From contig NZ_JACOOR010000004.1 in the NCBI RefSeq assembly GCF_014290175.1, positions 1 through 64,000 of the forward strand: a stretch of 64,000 nucleotides of DNA, in the 5' to 3' direction. Below are positions 52,604 to 60,542 of this stretch, piece by piece. The position numbers and the translations under genes were made by a program. The first letter of the stretch is position 1. Each line of letters opens with the position of its first letter. The stretch comes from Anaerosacchariphilus hominis (GTDB lineage Bacteria > Bacillota > Clostridia > Lachnospirales > Lachnospiraceae). Under the pieces are notes generated by a model. It was not told the origin of the DNA. It was given only the letters and a program-made list of their open reading frames with translations, and searched no databases.

Positions 52604-53866
52604 ATGAAAGCAAAAGCATTAAGACTTTACGGAAAAGAAGATTTACGTCTGGACGAGTATGAGCTTCCGGAGATTAAGGACGACGAGATTCTGGCAAGAG
52701 TTGTATCTGACAGTATCTGTATGTCTTCCTATAAGGCGGCTATGCAGGGCGAGGACCACAAGCGTGTTCCGGAAAACATCAAAGAGCACCCGGTTATCAT
52801 CGGCCATGAGTTCTGCGGCGACCTGGTAAAGGTTGGAGCCAAGTGGGCCCATGAGTTCAAGGAGGGTGAGAAATTCTCTATCCAGCCGGCTCTGAACTAC
52901 AAGGGAAGCCTGGCAGCTCCGGGATATTCCTATGAGTATATCGGCGGCGACGCTACTTACATTATTATTCCGAATGAGGTCATGGAGATGGGCTGTCTGC
53001 TTCATTTCGACAGCGACAACTTCTTCGGCGGCTCTCTGACAGAGCCCCTGTCCTGCGTAGCAGGTACCTTCCACGCCATGTATCATGCAACCAGAGGAAA
53101 ATATGAGCATGATATGGGAATCGTAGAGGGCGGCAAGATGGCGATTTTGGCAGGCGTAGGCCCCATGGGACTGGCTGCTATCGATTACATCACACATTGC
53201 GACAGATGTCCGTCTCTCCTGGTAGTTACCGATATCGACGACGCGAGACTGGAGCGCGCGGCACAGGTGCTTCCGCCGGAAGAGGCAGCTAAGAAGGGTA
53301 TCAAGCTGGTATATGCCAACACAGGCAAGGTAGAGGACGCCCATAAGTTTATGATGGACTTCACCGATGGCGAAGGCTTCAACGACGTGCTGGTATTCGC
53401 ACCGGTTGCACCGGTTGTAGAGCTGGCTGACAGCATTCTGGCACAGGACGGCTGCCTGAACTTCTTCGCAGGCCCCTCCAACCCGGCTTTCTCCGCGCCT
53501 TTTAACTTCTACAATGTTCACTATGCGGGAACGCACGTAGTCGGAACCTCCGGTGGAAATACGGACGATATGAAAGAGTGTCTTTCCATGATCGGACAGG
53601 GCAAGCTGGATCCGGCCATCCTGGTGACCCATATCGGCGGCCTGAACGTGGCAAGAGAGACCACCCTGAATCTGCCGAAGGTACCGGGCGGAAAGAAACT
53701 GATTTATACCCATATCTCCCTGCCCCTGACCGCCATCGCGGACTTCGAGGAGAAGGGCAAAGAGGATCCCATGTTCGCGGAGCTGGCAAAGATCGTAGCC
53801 AAGACCAACGGCCTGTGGAACGCAGAGGCAGAAAAGTATCTGCTGGAGCACGCACCGGCTATCTAA
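52604..53866 (+). CDS. SorE-like zinc-dependent dehydrogenase
   Basis: A 420-residue medium-chain dehydrogenase. The N-terminal sequence (ALRLYGKEDLRLDEYELPEI, then GHEFCGDLVKVG) is very like L-sorbose-1-phosphate reductase SorE. Catalytic zinc ligands CMSSYK and GHEF and the dinucleotide motif GVGPMGLAAIDY are visible; the usual four-cysteine structural zinc lobe is absent. It ends the operon before a clear terminator. Together with the SDR it would interconvert ketose phosphates and polyol phosphates. Confidence 0.87.
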   Translation: MKAKALRLYGKEDLRLDEYELPEIKDDEILARVVSDSICMSSYKAAMQGEDHKRVPENIKEHPVIIGHEFCGDLVKVGAKWAHEFKEGEKFSIQPALNYKGSLAAPGYSYEYIGGDATYIIIPNEVMEMGCLLHFDSDNFFGGSLTEPLSCVAGTFHAMYHATRGKYEHDMGIVEGGKMAILAGVGPMGLAAIDYITHCDRCPSLLVVTDIDDARLERAAQVLPPEEAAKKGIKLVYANTGKVEDAHKFMMDFTDGEGFNDVLVFAPVAPVVELADSILAQDGCLNFFAGPSNPAFSAPFNFYNVHYAGTHVVGTSGGNTDDMKECLSMIGQGKLDPAILVTHIGGLNVARETTLNLPKVPGGKKLIYTHISLPLTAIADFEEKGKEDPMFAELAKIVAKTNGLWNAEAEKYLLEHAPAI

Positions 53867-53882
53867 AGAAAAATACAGACAG

Positions 53883-53914
53883 AGAGCGCATTTCCTGTGG
53901 GATGCGCTCTTTTT
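53883..53914 (+). terminator. Terminator of the SDR-PHP-SorE-like operon
   Basis: AGAGCGCAT pairs with ATGCGCTCT, then TTTT. Confidence 0.85.
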
Positions 53915-53979
53915 GCGGAATTTGATTCTGAGTGTTGCCGATAGGATTTTTCAATAACTGTGAGAAAATGATAGTTTAT

Positions 53980-53994
53980 TGAGAATTAGTATCA
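53980..53994. promoter_or_regulatory. Fur-like box
   Basis: TGAGAATTAGTATCA matches the 7-1-7 Fur consensus TGATAATNATTATCA at 12 of 14 positions. Confidence 0.6.
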
Positions 53995-54042
53995 ATTAAT
54001 CCCCTTGCGCTATTTCTGTAAGTATGATAGGATAATTACATA

Positions 54043-54060
54043 AGTTAGATAAAACTAACT
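54043..54060. promoter_or_regulatory. Palindrome AGTTAG-N6-CTAACT
   Basis: A perfect 6-bp inverted repeat with a 6-base spacer, just downstream of the possible promoter; related to the palindrome in the feo leader. Confidence 0.55.
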
Positions 54061-54159
54061 AAAAAATCATTCAAAGCAGATAGATGGAAAATGTTTTGAG
54101 TACATAATAAAACCAACATAAGGGAATCCTTGGAATGGATTCTTTTTAAAAGATGAAGA

Positions 54160-54175
54160 GTTAGCAGACACTAAC
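54160..54175. promoter_or_regulatory. Palindrome GTTAG-N6-CTAAC
   Basis: A second copy of the GTTAG/CTAAC arrangement with the same 6-base spacing, 39 bases before the DUF2325 start. Confidence 0.5.
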
Positions 54176-54213
54176 CAACAAAGCCAGGACAATTACAGCA
54201 GGAAAGAGAGGGC

Positions 54214-54498
54214 ATGCGTATGAGTATTGTGATTATCGGAGGACACGACCGGATGGTGCGTCAGTACCATGACATCTGTAAGGCGCATAAATGTAAGGCA
54301 AAGGTATTTACCCAGATGACAGGCGATCTGAAAAAGCAGGTGGGCAGACCGGATCTGTTTGTGCTGTTCACGAACACCGTATCCCATAAAATGGTCAAAT
54401 GTGCCCTGGAGGAAGCCAAGAAGAATAACATTGAAGTGATTCGATGCCACACCAGCAGCCAGGCGGCGCTGGAAGAGATTCTCGGGAGCTACTGCTAA
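54214..54498 (+). CDS. DUF2325 family protein
   Basis: A 94-residue Rossmann-like protein: IVIIGGHDRMVRQYHDIC, LFVLFTNTVSHKMVKCAL and IEVIRCHTSSQAAL are the DUF2325 pattern. Such genes often sit with Feo and flavodoxin genes in Clostridia. The stop TAA shares a base with the next ATG (TAATG), so translation is coupled. Function unknown; iron association is inferred from context and the upstream Fur-like box. Confidence 0.85.
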   Translation: MRMSIVIIGGHDRMVRQYHDICKAHKCKAKVFTQMTGDLKKQVGRPDLFVLFTNTVSHKMVKCALEEAKKNNIEVIRCHTSSQAALEEILGSYC

Positions 54499-55067
54499 TG
54501 GCCGGGGCAGGAAAGGAACTGGAGAAGCTTCTGGCCAACCATTGTGCGCCGGTGTTCTGTCATAAAAAAGCAGCCAATCTGGTGGCGGCCAGACGGGAAC
54601 TGATGGACGCGCTGCCGGAGGTACTGACAGGCAGCGGCATTTCCTGGGTGAAGCTCTGCGGCTGTAAAAAATACTGCCACATCCTCTTTTACGACAGAGA
54701 GCGTCTGGAACAGTATCTGCAGCGGGAAGGGCATCAGAACTTTCTGAAGGAACACGGCTATGGTGGACAAATCCTGGAGGAGCAGCTGGAACTGCTGGCG
54801 GAGCGGTACGAGAGCTATCAGAAGCACGGAAGCACATTTCCCCATGAAATCGGTCTGTTTCTGGAATATCCCCTGGCGGATATTAAGGGCTTCATCGAAC
54901 ATCAGGGAAAGGACGCCCTGGAAAGCGGCTACTGGAAGGTCTACGGAGATGTGGAGCAGGCGAGAGCCTTGTTTCGGCTTTACGACGAACTGAAGACGGC
55001 GCTCACCACCATGCTGGCGGCAGGTGTAAGCTTCCGGGAATGCTGCGCGGCGCAGGCGGCCGCATAA
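54498..55067 (+). CDS. DUF3793 family protein
   Basis: A 189-residue protein. CHKKAANLVAARRE, WVKLCGCKKYCHILFYDRE and FPHEIGLFLEYPLADIKGFIEH are characteristic of DUF3793. The cysteines in CGCKKYC could bind metal. ATG 54498 is chosen by the TAATG overlap. It lies between DUF2325 and flavodoxin, its usual position. Function unknown, likely iron- or haem-related by association. Confidence 0.85.
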   Translation: MAGAGKELEKLLANHCAPVFCHKKAANLVAARRELMDALPEVLTGSGISWVKLCGCKKYCHILFYDRERLEQYLQREGHQNFLKEHGYGGQILEEQLELLAERYESYQKHGSTFPHEIGLFLEYPLADIKGFIEHQGKDALESGYWKVYGDVEQARALFRLYDELKTALTTMLAAGVSFRECCAAQAAA

Positions 55068-55160
55068 AGCGCGAGAACGCGTACAAGACGCATAGAAGGC
55101 TGCAACAGCTTTTTATAGAAATTATAAAAAATAAGAGGAAAGAAAATCAGGAGGAGTATC

Positions 55161-55571
55161 ATGAAAGTAGTATATTGGAGCAGCACAGGAAACACAGAGA
55201 GAATGGCAGAGATGCTGGGCGAGGAGATCAAGAACGCAGGAGGCGAAGCAGAGGTATGCGAGCTGTCCACCGTATCCCCGGCAGACCTGGCAGGCGAGGA
55301 CAGTTTCGCGCTGGGCGCATCCGCAATGGGCGACGAGGAGCTGGACGAGGGCGAGGTAGAGCCGTTCGTAGAAGAACTGGAGAAATCCGTATCCGGTAAA
55401 AAGGTAGCGCTGTTCGGTTCCTACGACTGGGGCGACGGCGAGTGGATGCGCAAATGGGAAGAGCGCATGAAAGAGGCCGGAGCAGAAGTGGTCGGCACCG
55501 TCATTGCCAACAACGAGCCGGGCGACGAGGACCAGGCAAATCTGGCAGAACTTGCGAAAAAGCTGGTATAA
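55161..55571 (+). CDS. Flavodoxin
   Basis: A 136-residue short-chain flavodoxin. FMN phosphate loop WSSTGNTERMAE at the N-terminus, FALGASAMGDEELDEG and FGSYDWGDGEWM are the FMN-contact loops. Flavodoxin replaces ferredoxin under iron limitation, which agrees with the Fur-like box upstream of the operon. AGGAGG precedes the ATG. A short hairpin (AGGGTCC-GAAA-GGACCCT) follows the stop. Confidence 0.95.
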   Translation: MKVVYWSSTGNTERMAEMLGEEIKNAGGEAEVCELSTVSPADLAGEDSFALGASAMGDEELDEGEVEPFVEELEKSVSGKKVALFGSYDWGDGEWMRKWEERMKEAGAEVVGTVIANNEPGDEDQANLAELAKKLV

Positions 55572-55643
55572 AATCGTAAAAACGGAGGGTCCGAAAGGAC
55601 CCTTCTGCTATATCACAAAGTTAGTCAAAACAAACAATTAGTA

Positions 55644-55672
55644 TTGACAAACTTCTATGGGTGTGTTTTAAT
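55644..55672 (+). promoter_or_regulatory. Promoter of the short Fur-like gene
   Basis: TTGACA and TTTAAT separated by 17 bases. A GTTAGT half-site lies about 25 bases upstream (55620). Confidence 0.55.
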
Positions 55673-55757
55673 AAGTGTTGGAAAAAAGAAATTGAGAGTT
55701 ATTATCAATAAACTGCATTCCAGAAAAACCTTGCAGGCACATGAGATAGGAGATAAA

Positions 55758-56033
55758 ATGTCAGGAGAGGAATGGAAGAATATGAGTCAGGAGATGATTC
55801 TCGGTCGTCTGCGGGAGCAGGGATTCCGGATTACAAAGCAGAGAAAGCTGATTATCAGCACCATTCTGGAGAATGACTGTTCCTGCTGCAAAGAAATCTA
55901 TTATCAGGTAAGAGAAAAAGATCATACAGTCGGCATCGCCACTGTATACCGTATGATCAAGACTCTGGAAGAAGCCGGAGTCATTGATCGGAGAAATATG
56001 TATCGAATCGGAAGCTTGAAAGAAGGTGCATGA
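55758..56033 (+). CDS. Short Fur-family repressor lacking the dimerisation domain
   Basis: A 91-residue protein containing only the winged-helix part of Fur: LREQGFRITKQRKLIISTIL, then CSCCKEIYYQVREKDHTVGIATVYRMIKTL (split as CSCCKEIYYQVREK and GIATVYRMIKTLEEAG). The C-terminal metal/dimerisation domain of about 60 residues is absent, and the protein ends KEGA. Start 55758 has AGGAGA upstream; 55791 is an alternative. It overlaps the Cys-rich membrane gene by 4 bases (ATGA), so they form one unit. CSCC may bind metal. Confidence 0.8.
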   Translation: MSGEEWKNMSQEMILGRLREQGFRITKQRKLIISTILENDCSCCKEIYYQVREKDHTVGIATVYRMIKTLEEAGVIDRRNMYRIGSLKEGA

Positions 56034-56209
56034 GTATGTTGGCAGACATCATCGTAGTAGCAATCGTGGTAATCATTGCGGCTTACTGTATCAGAACTCT
56101 GATACATAATAAAAAGACCTGCGGAAGTACCTGCAGTATGTGTGCGGGTTGCGGCGGAAGCTGCGGTGGAAGCTGTGGATGCGGTGCTCCGGCGAAGCCG
56201 AAAAAGTGA
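56030..56209 (+). CDS. FeoB-associated Cys-rich membrane protein
   Basis: A 59-residue single-pass membrane peptide, shorter than usual gene-calling cut-offs. A hydrophobic helix (LADIIVVAIVVIIAAYCI) is followed by a Gly/Cys-rich tail with TCGSTCSMCAGC and CGGSCGGSCGCG. This matches the FeoB-associated Cys-rich membrane family. The ATG overlaps the Fur-like stop. Here it is about 6.3 kb from feoB, linked instead to the short Fur gene. Confidence 0.85.
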   Translation: MSMLADIIVVAIVVIIAAYCIRTLIHNKKTCGSTCSMCAGCGGSCGGSCGCGAPAKPKK

Positions 56210-56301
56210 GCCGGAAGCAGTGCGGACGCGACTATTAAAGCTGGAAAAACGTCGAAAAACATGATATACTCAAAGAAATTGAAGAAAAAGGAGGAGTTAT
56301 T

Positions 56302-56868
56302 ATGTTTCAGTATGAAAACGCCGCATCCGGCCTCAAAAAAATGTTCACAGCCCAGGTAGGCGCTATTATCTGCGTGGTACTTATGATGATTCCGTTCATC
56401 GGAGTAATCGGCCTGATCGGAGTATTTGTATTTGCAATTATGTCACTGATCGGATTGAACAGTGCAGGAAAAGACATTGAAGGTTGCAAAACAGCCTTTA
56501 CACTTACTATTGTACAGATGGTCATAAGGGTAATCGGTAATCTGGCTGGCACGGGAGTTTTTGCTACGGTTTTTTCTGTTGTAAATGATATTCTGGCGCT
56601 TCTGATTGTCCGGGCGGTCTGCCTGTCTGTGGCGGAGGTGATGGAGAGCCATAACCGCCAGGATGTGGCAGATACGGGACGTTCCGTATGGAAGATCAAT
56701 CTGGGCTGCTATGTGGTGGATATTATTTTGACAATTCTGGCCGTGATTCCTGTTCTGGGAACAGTGTTGGCGGTCGCAGGCAGTGTCATTACCGTGATCC
56801 TGGGTCTGGTGGCAGGTATCATGTACATCATTTTCCTGTCAAAAAGTTATAAGGCTTTGGAAAATTAA
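56302..56868 (+). CDS. Polytopic membrane protein of unknown function
   Basis: A 188-residue membrane protein with about four or five hydrophobic segments (19-50, 68-85, 88-112, 133-160, 160-180). The first segments are Gly/Ile-rich (IPFIGVIGLIGVFVFAIM). GGAGG precedes the ATG. It stands alone, ending in a strong terminator. No family is recognised. Confidence 0.72.
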   Translation: MFQYENAASGLKKMFTAQVGAIICVVLMMIPFIGVIGLIGVFVFAIMSLIGLNSAGKDIEGCKTAFTLTIVQMVIRVIGNLAGTGVFATVFSVVNDILALLIVRAVCLSVAEVMESHNRQDVADTGRSVWKINLGCYVVDIILTILAVIPVLGTVLAVAGSVITVILGLVAGIMYIIFLSKSYKALEN

Positions 56869-56900
56869 GTTTCATAAAATCCCTTCCGGCAAGTGATATG

Positions 56901-56939
56901 TACCCTCTTTACTGGACAACCAGTAAGGAGGGTATTTTT
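56901..56939 (+). terminator. Terminator of the 56302-56868 gene
   Basis: A 15-bp stem TACCCTCTTTACTGG with CCAGTAAGGAGGGTA (one G-U-type pair), loop ACAA, followed by TTTTT. Confidence 0.9.
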
Positions 56940-57011
56940 GTGCACCCGAATAAAACACCCTCTCCGAGAATAAATATAAGATGAAAACATACTCCGGGAT
57001 GTCCCCTGATT

Positions 57012-58223
57012 ATGAAAAAGCTTCTGGCATTTTCCCTTGCGATTTTCCTATTTCTCCAGCTCTTCCTTACCGTGTCGCCCACAGAGGTTCTGGCGGCTCC
57101 CGCCGACGAGGTTCTTACCCTCCACGCCCAGTCCGCAGTCCTCATGGATGGTGACACCGGCCGCATCCTGTACGCTAAAAACGCCGGGGAAGTACGCCCC
57201 ATGGCCAGCACCACCAAGATTATGACATTAATTCTGGCCCTGGAAAACGGGAATCCCGACGATCTGGTGACAGTATCGGCCTACGCGGCTTCCATGCCGG
57301 ATGTTCAGCTTCATATCCGGGCCGGGGAGAAGTACCGCCTGGGTGACCTGCTTTATTCCATGATGCTGGAATCCCACAACGATGCGGCGGTGGCTATCGC
57401 CGAGCATGTGGGCGGAACCGTGCCGGGCTTCGCGGCCCTCATGAACGCCAAGGCCCGGGATATCGGTTGCTATTCCACTCATTACGTCACGCCGAACGGT
57501 CTGGACGCCGAGGACGGAAATGGCGTCCACTCCACCACCGCGGCGGATCTGGCCCGGGTCATGCGCTACTGCATCACGCTGTCCCCCAGGCGGGAGGAAT
57601 TCTTAAAAATCACCCGCACCGACAGCTACAGCTTCGGGGATACAGAAGGGCTCCGAAGCTTTACGGTGGGCAATAAAAATGCGTTTCTGCATATGATGGA
57701 GGGAGCCCTGTCCGGCAAGACCGGCTTTACGGGAAATGCGGGGTACTGCTATGTGGGGGCTCTGCGGCAGGAGGAACGGACCTTAATCGTGGCGCTTCTG
57801 GCCTGCGGCTGGCCCAACAACCGCAGCTACAAATGGAGCGATACCCGGAAGCTCATGAACTACGGGCTGGAGCACTTTACCTACCGGAATGTGTGGCAGG
57901 AGCCGAAGCTTCCGGAGCTTCCGGTGAAAAACGGGATTCCGGACAGTGGAAACCTGGAGGAAGAGGTCCGGATCAGGCTTCGTCTTTCGTCGGAGGAACC
58001 TGATCTGAAGTTTCTGCTATCGGAAGACGAGCAGGTGCAGGTGGAAACCCATATTTCCCAGGAGGTAACCGCTCCGGTGGAGCCGGGGACGCTTCTGGGC
58101 AGTGTCCGCTATCTGCTGGACGGCCAGGTGGTGAAGGTCTATACGGTGGAGGCTGCGGAAGACGTGGAGGCGGTGACCCTTGGCTGGTGCCTGGAGAAAC
58201 TGTGGCGAAAATATATTCTGTAA
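57012..58223 (+). CDS. D-alanyl-D-alanine carboxypeptidase (DacF-like), second copy
   Basis: A 403-residue secreted penicillin-binding protein. Signal peptide about 1-28, STTK (MASTTKIMTLIL, about residue 61), SHN in LESHNDAAVAIAEH (SxN with His), and KTG in SGKTGFTG. A C-terminal PBP5-like domain and final amphipathic helix (LGWCLEKLWRKYIL) suggest membrane association. It is a paralogue of 43099-44301 with a different SxN motif (SHN against SGN), suggesting distinct roles such as vegetative and sporulation. Confidence 0.92.
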   Translation: MKKLLAFSLAIFLFLQLFLTVSPTEVLAAPADEVLTLHAQSAVLMDGDTGRILYAKNAGEVRPMASTTKIMTLILALENGNPDDLVTVSAYAASMPDVQLHIRAGEKYRLGDLLYSMMLESHNDAAVAIAEHVGGTVPGFAALMNAKARDIGCYSTHYVTPNGLDAEDGNGVHSTTAADLARVMRYCITLSPRREEFLKITRTDSYSFGDTEGLRSFTVGNKNAFLHMMEGALSGKTGFTGNAGYCYVGALRQEERTLIVALLACGWPNNRSYKWSDTRKLMNYGLEHFTYRNVWQEPKLPELPVKNGIPDSGNLEEEVRIRLRLSSEEPDLKFLLSEDEQVQVETHISQEVTAPVEPGTLLGSVRYLLDGQVVKVYTVEAAEDVEAVTLGWCLEKLWRKYIL

Positions 58224-58274
58224 TGGAATCCGTAAGCATGAAAAAGAAGCATTGCACAGAACCCCCTACCGGGC

Positions 58275-58304
58275 TTGTAGGAAAAGAACACGGATGATTA
58301 TAAT
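58275..58304 (+). promoter_or_regulatory. Promoter of the MATE-methyltransferase-ABC operon
   Basis: TTGTAG and a perfect TATAAT with an 18-base spacer; a terminator hairpin begins one base later. Confidence 0.55.
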
Positions 58305-58357
58305 AAACAGAGGCTGTGATATGGCGTAGGCCGTTTCACAGCCTCTGTTTTGTTTTA
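58305..58357 (+). terminator. Terminator-like hairpin before the MATE gene
   Basis: A long stem, AAACAGAGGCTGTGA with TCACAGCCTCTGTTT, followed by TGTTTT. It may end the carboxypeptidase transcript or attenuate the MATE operon, since a promoter lies directly upstream. Confidence 0.75.
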
Positions 58358-58373
58358 CAGGATGAGGTGAAAA

Positions 58374-59750
58374 ATGGCAAAAGTTCGTGATTTGACAAAA
58401 GGAAATATCGGGAAAAAATTGATTCTGTTTGCAATTCCCATACTTTTAAGCAGCCTGGTACAGCAGCTTTATAATACAGTGGATTTAATTTATGCCGGTA
58501 ACTTTCTGGGAAAATCCGCATCCGCATCCATTGGAGCCAGCAGTCTTCTGATTACCTGTCTGGTGGGCTTTTTTGGTGGCATGTCTGTGGGTTCCGGCGT
58601 AGTGGTATCCCAGATTTATGGAGCAGGAGAGCAGGAAAAGCTGAAAAAAGCCGTGCATAATGCGGTAGCTCTCTGTCTGGCAGGCGGACTGCTGTTTATG
58701 CTGCTGGGAATGGGTTTTGCTCCGGTATATCTCCGACTGGTCCACACGCCGGTGAAACTGCAGGCAAGCGCGGTGCTCTATCTTCGAATCTATATGCTGT
58801 CTTTTCCGGCACTTTTTGTATACAATATTGGTTCCGGTGTATTGCGCGCCATGGGAGATTCCCGCTCTCCGCTGGCAGCCCAGTGTGTGGGCGGCTTTGT
58901 GAATGTGGGAGCGGATTATCTTTTTATCCGGGTGTTTGCAGATGGCATCAGCGGCGTGGCCTGGGCGACATTGATATCCCAGAGCGTGGCGGCAGCCATC
59001 ACCCTTTATAATTTAAACCGGCTTCCGGAAGCCTATCGGTTGCGTGGAAGGCAGATTCGCTTTGAGACTACCATTTTGAGAGAAGTAATTTGTATCGGTG
59101 TCCCCGCAGGGTTCCAGTCTCTGGTGATTACCCTGTCCAACGTGATTGCCCAGTATTTTATTAATTCTTTTGGAGAAGATTCCATTGCAGCATTTACTGC
59201 GTATTTTAAGGTGGAATTGATTATCTATCTGCCAATCGTAGCCTTTGGACAGTCGATTATGGCATTTTCCGGACAATGTAAGGGAGCGGAGGATTACAGC
59301 CGGATTCGGAAGGGAACAGAGATTTGTCTGGCGCTCAGTATGCTTGTGGCTGGGCTTACCAGTGCGGTAGCCCTGCGGGGCGGAGCGGTTCTGTTTCGGA
59401 TTTTCAATAAGGAAGCAGCAGTCATTGAGGCAGGTTTAAGCATTATCCGGGTATCCTTCCCCTTTTATCCTATCTACTGCATCCTGCAGGTGGTGGGAGA
59501 CAGCCTGCGAGGCTGCGGAAAGGTGAAGCAGCCCATGCTCATTGTTATGCTGAATATCTGTATTATCCGGACCCTGCTTTTATGGGTGTTGGTGCCCTGC
59601 ACGGGCAGCCTGCAGGGAGTGACCGTGACTTATCCGATTACCTGGGCACTGACGGCAGTCTGTATGATGGGGTATTATGTGATATATCACAGAAATGCAG
59701 AACGATCGGTACGGTTTGGTTTAAAAGAAACAGAAACTTTTATAGAATAG
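58374..59750 (+). CDS. MATE family efflux transporter
   Basis: A 458-residue MATE (MOP-superfamily) exporter with twelve predicted membrane helices. The typical N-terminal IPILLSSLVQQLYNTVDLI and the second-half counterpart IGVPAGFQSLVITLSNVIAQ show the internal duplication. Na+ or H+ coupling is expected. GAGGTG precedes the ATG. It is followed after 21 bases by the methyltransferase, so it is likely in the same operon as the ABC importer. Substrate unknown. Confidence 0.93.
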   Translation: MAKVRDLTKGNIGKKLILFAIPILLSSLVQQLYNTVDLIYAGNFLGKSASASIGASSLLITCLVGFFGGMSVGSGVVVSQIYGAGEQEKLKKAVHNAVALCLAGGLLFMLLGMGFAPVYLRLVHTPVKLQASAVLYLRIYMLSFPALFVYNIGSGVLRAMGDSRSPLAAQCVGGFVNVGADYLFIRVFADGISGVAWATLISQSVAAAITLYNLNRLPEAYRLRGRQIRFETTILREVICIGVPAGFQSLVITLSNVIAQYFINSFGEDSIAAFTAYFKVELIIYLPIVAFGQSIMAFSGQCKGAEDYSRIRKGTEICLALSMLVAGLTSAVALRGGAVLFRIFNKEAAVIEAGLSIIRVSFPFYPIYCILQVVGDSLRGCGKVKQPMLIVMLNICIIRTLLLWVLVPCTGSLQGVTVTYPITWALTAVCMMGYYVIYHRNAERSVRFGLKETETFIE

Positions 59751-59771
59751 ATGAAGAAATGGAGGAAAAAG

Positions 59772-60542
59772 ATGCAAAGACAGGCGGAAACAATCGGAAA
59801 ACGCTGGGATTATTGCGCGGATGGCTATGACGCTATTGTGCAGAATGAATTTGCAGAAGAACTGGCAGAAAAATGGAGTGAAATTCTGAAAAATCATGCG
59901 CCCTGCGAAAAAGGAAAGGTACTGGATATCGGAACCGGTCCGGGATTTTTTGCAGTTTTGATGGGACGTATGGGATGGCAGGTGACAGGAATTGACTGTT
60001 CTGAAAAAATGGTTGAGACAGCAGCTCGAAATGCGGGAAAAGCGGGAGTCCATGCGGAATTTTATCAGATGGACAACCACCAGCTGGACTTCCCGGAGGA
60101 TACTTTTGATTATATCATCTGTCGGAATGTGACCTGGATTCTTTATGATCCGGAAAAAGCCTTTGCGGAATGGAAACGGGTGCTGAAGCCGGGCGGAAGG
60201 ATTCTATATTTTGACGCAAACTGGCATATGACCGGCAATGCAGAATACAGGGAGGATATCAAACGGGATGAAGAAGAATACAGAAAGCTTTATGGCGATC
60301 CGGAAAATACATACACCGGAGATGAAAATACCGATCAGGAATTTCAGAAGGTTCTGTATTTTAATGAGATTTTGAGGCCAAACTGGGACGAAATACACCT
60401 GCCGACTCTGGGTTATGAAAATATGGAGATTGTTCCAAGAGTCAATGAACAGGTATACAGCGAAAAGAAACAGCTTTTGTACCGTTCTATTCCTATGTTT
60501 CTGGTTTGTGCGGATAAACCGGCAGAAAGGATGCAGGCGTGA
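59772..60542 (+). CDS. Class I SAM-dependent methyltransferase
   Basis: A 256-residue methyltransferase. SAM motif I VLDIGTGPGFFAVLMG, acidic VTGIDCSEKMVE, motif IV YIICRNVTWILYDPEKA and post-motif LKPGGRILYFDANW are typical of the type-11/25 family. ATG 59772 follows TGGAGG by 7 bases. It overlaps the permease by 4 bases (GTGA), so it is tightly coupled to the ABC importer. Target unknown; small-molecule methylation related to the transported ligand is a guess. Confidence 0.9.
   Translation: MQRQAETIGKRWDYCADGYDAIVQNEFAEELAEKWSEILKNHAPCEKGKVLDIGTGPGFFAVLMGRMGWQVTGIDCSEKMVETAARNAGKAGVHAEFYQMDNHQLDFPEDTFDYIICRNVTWILYDPEKAFAEWKRVLKPGGRILYFDANWHMTGNAEYREDIKRDEEEYRKLYGDPENTYTGDENTDQEFQKVLYFNEILRPNWDEIHLPTLGYENMEIVPRVNEQVYSEKKQLLYRSIPMFLVCADKPAERMQA

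Larger units (their letters stand above)
53867..54213 (+). other. Regulatory region upstream of the DUF2325-DUF3793-flavodoxin genes
   Basis: This 347-base gap holds the terminator at 53883, a Fur-type box (53980-53994), a possible promoter (TTGCGC at 54005 with TAGGAT 17 bases later), AGTTAG-N6-CTAACT (54043-54060) and GTTAG-N6-CTAAC (54160-54175). A G/A-rich ribosome site (GGAAAGAGAGGG) precedes the first gene. Confidence 0.6.
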
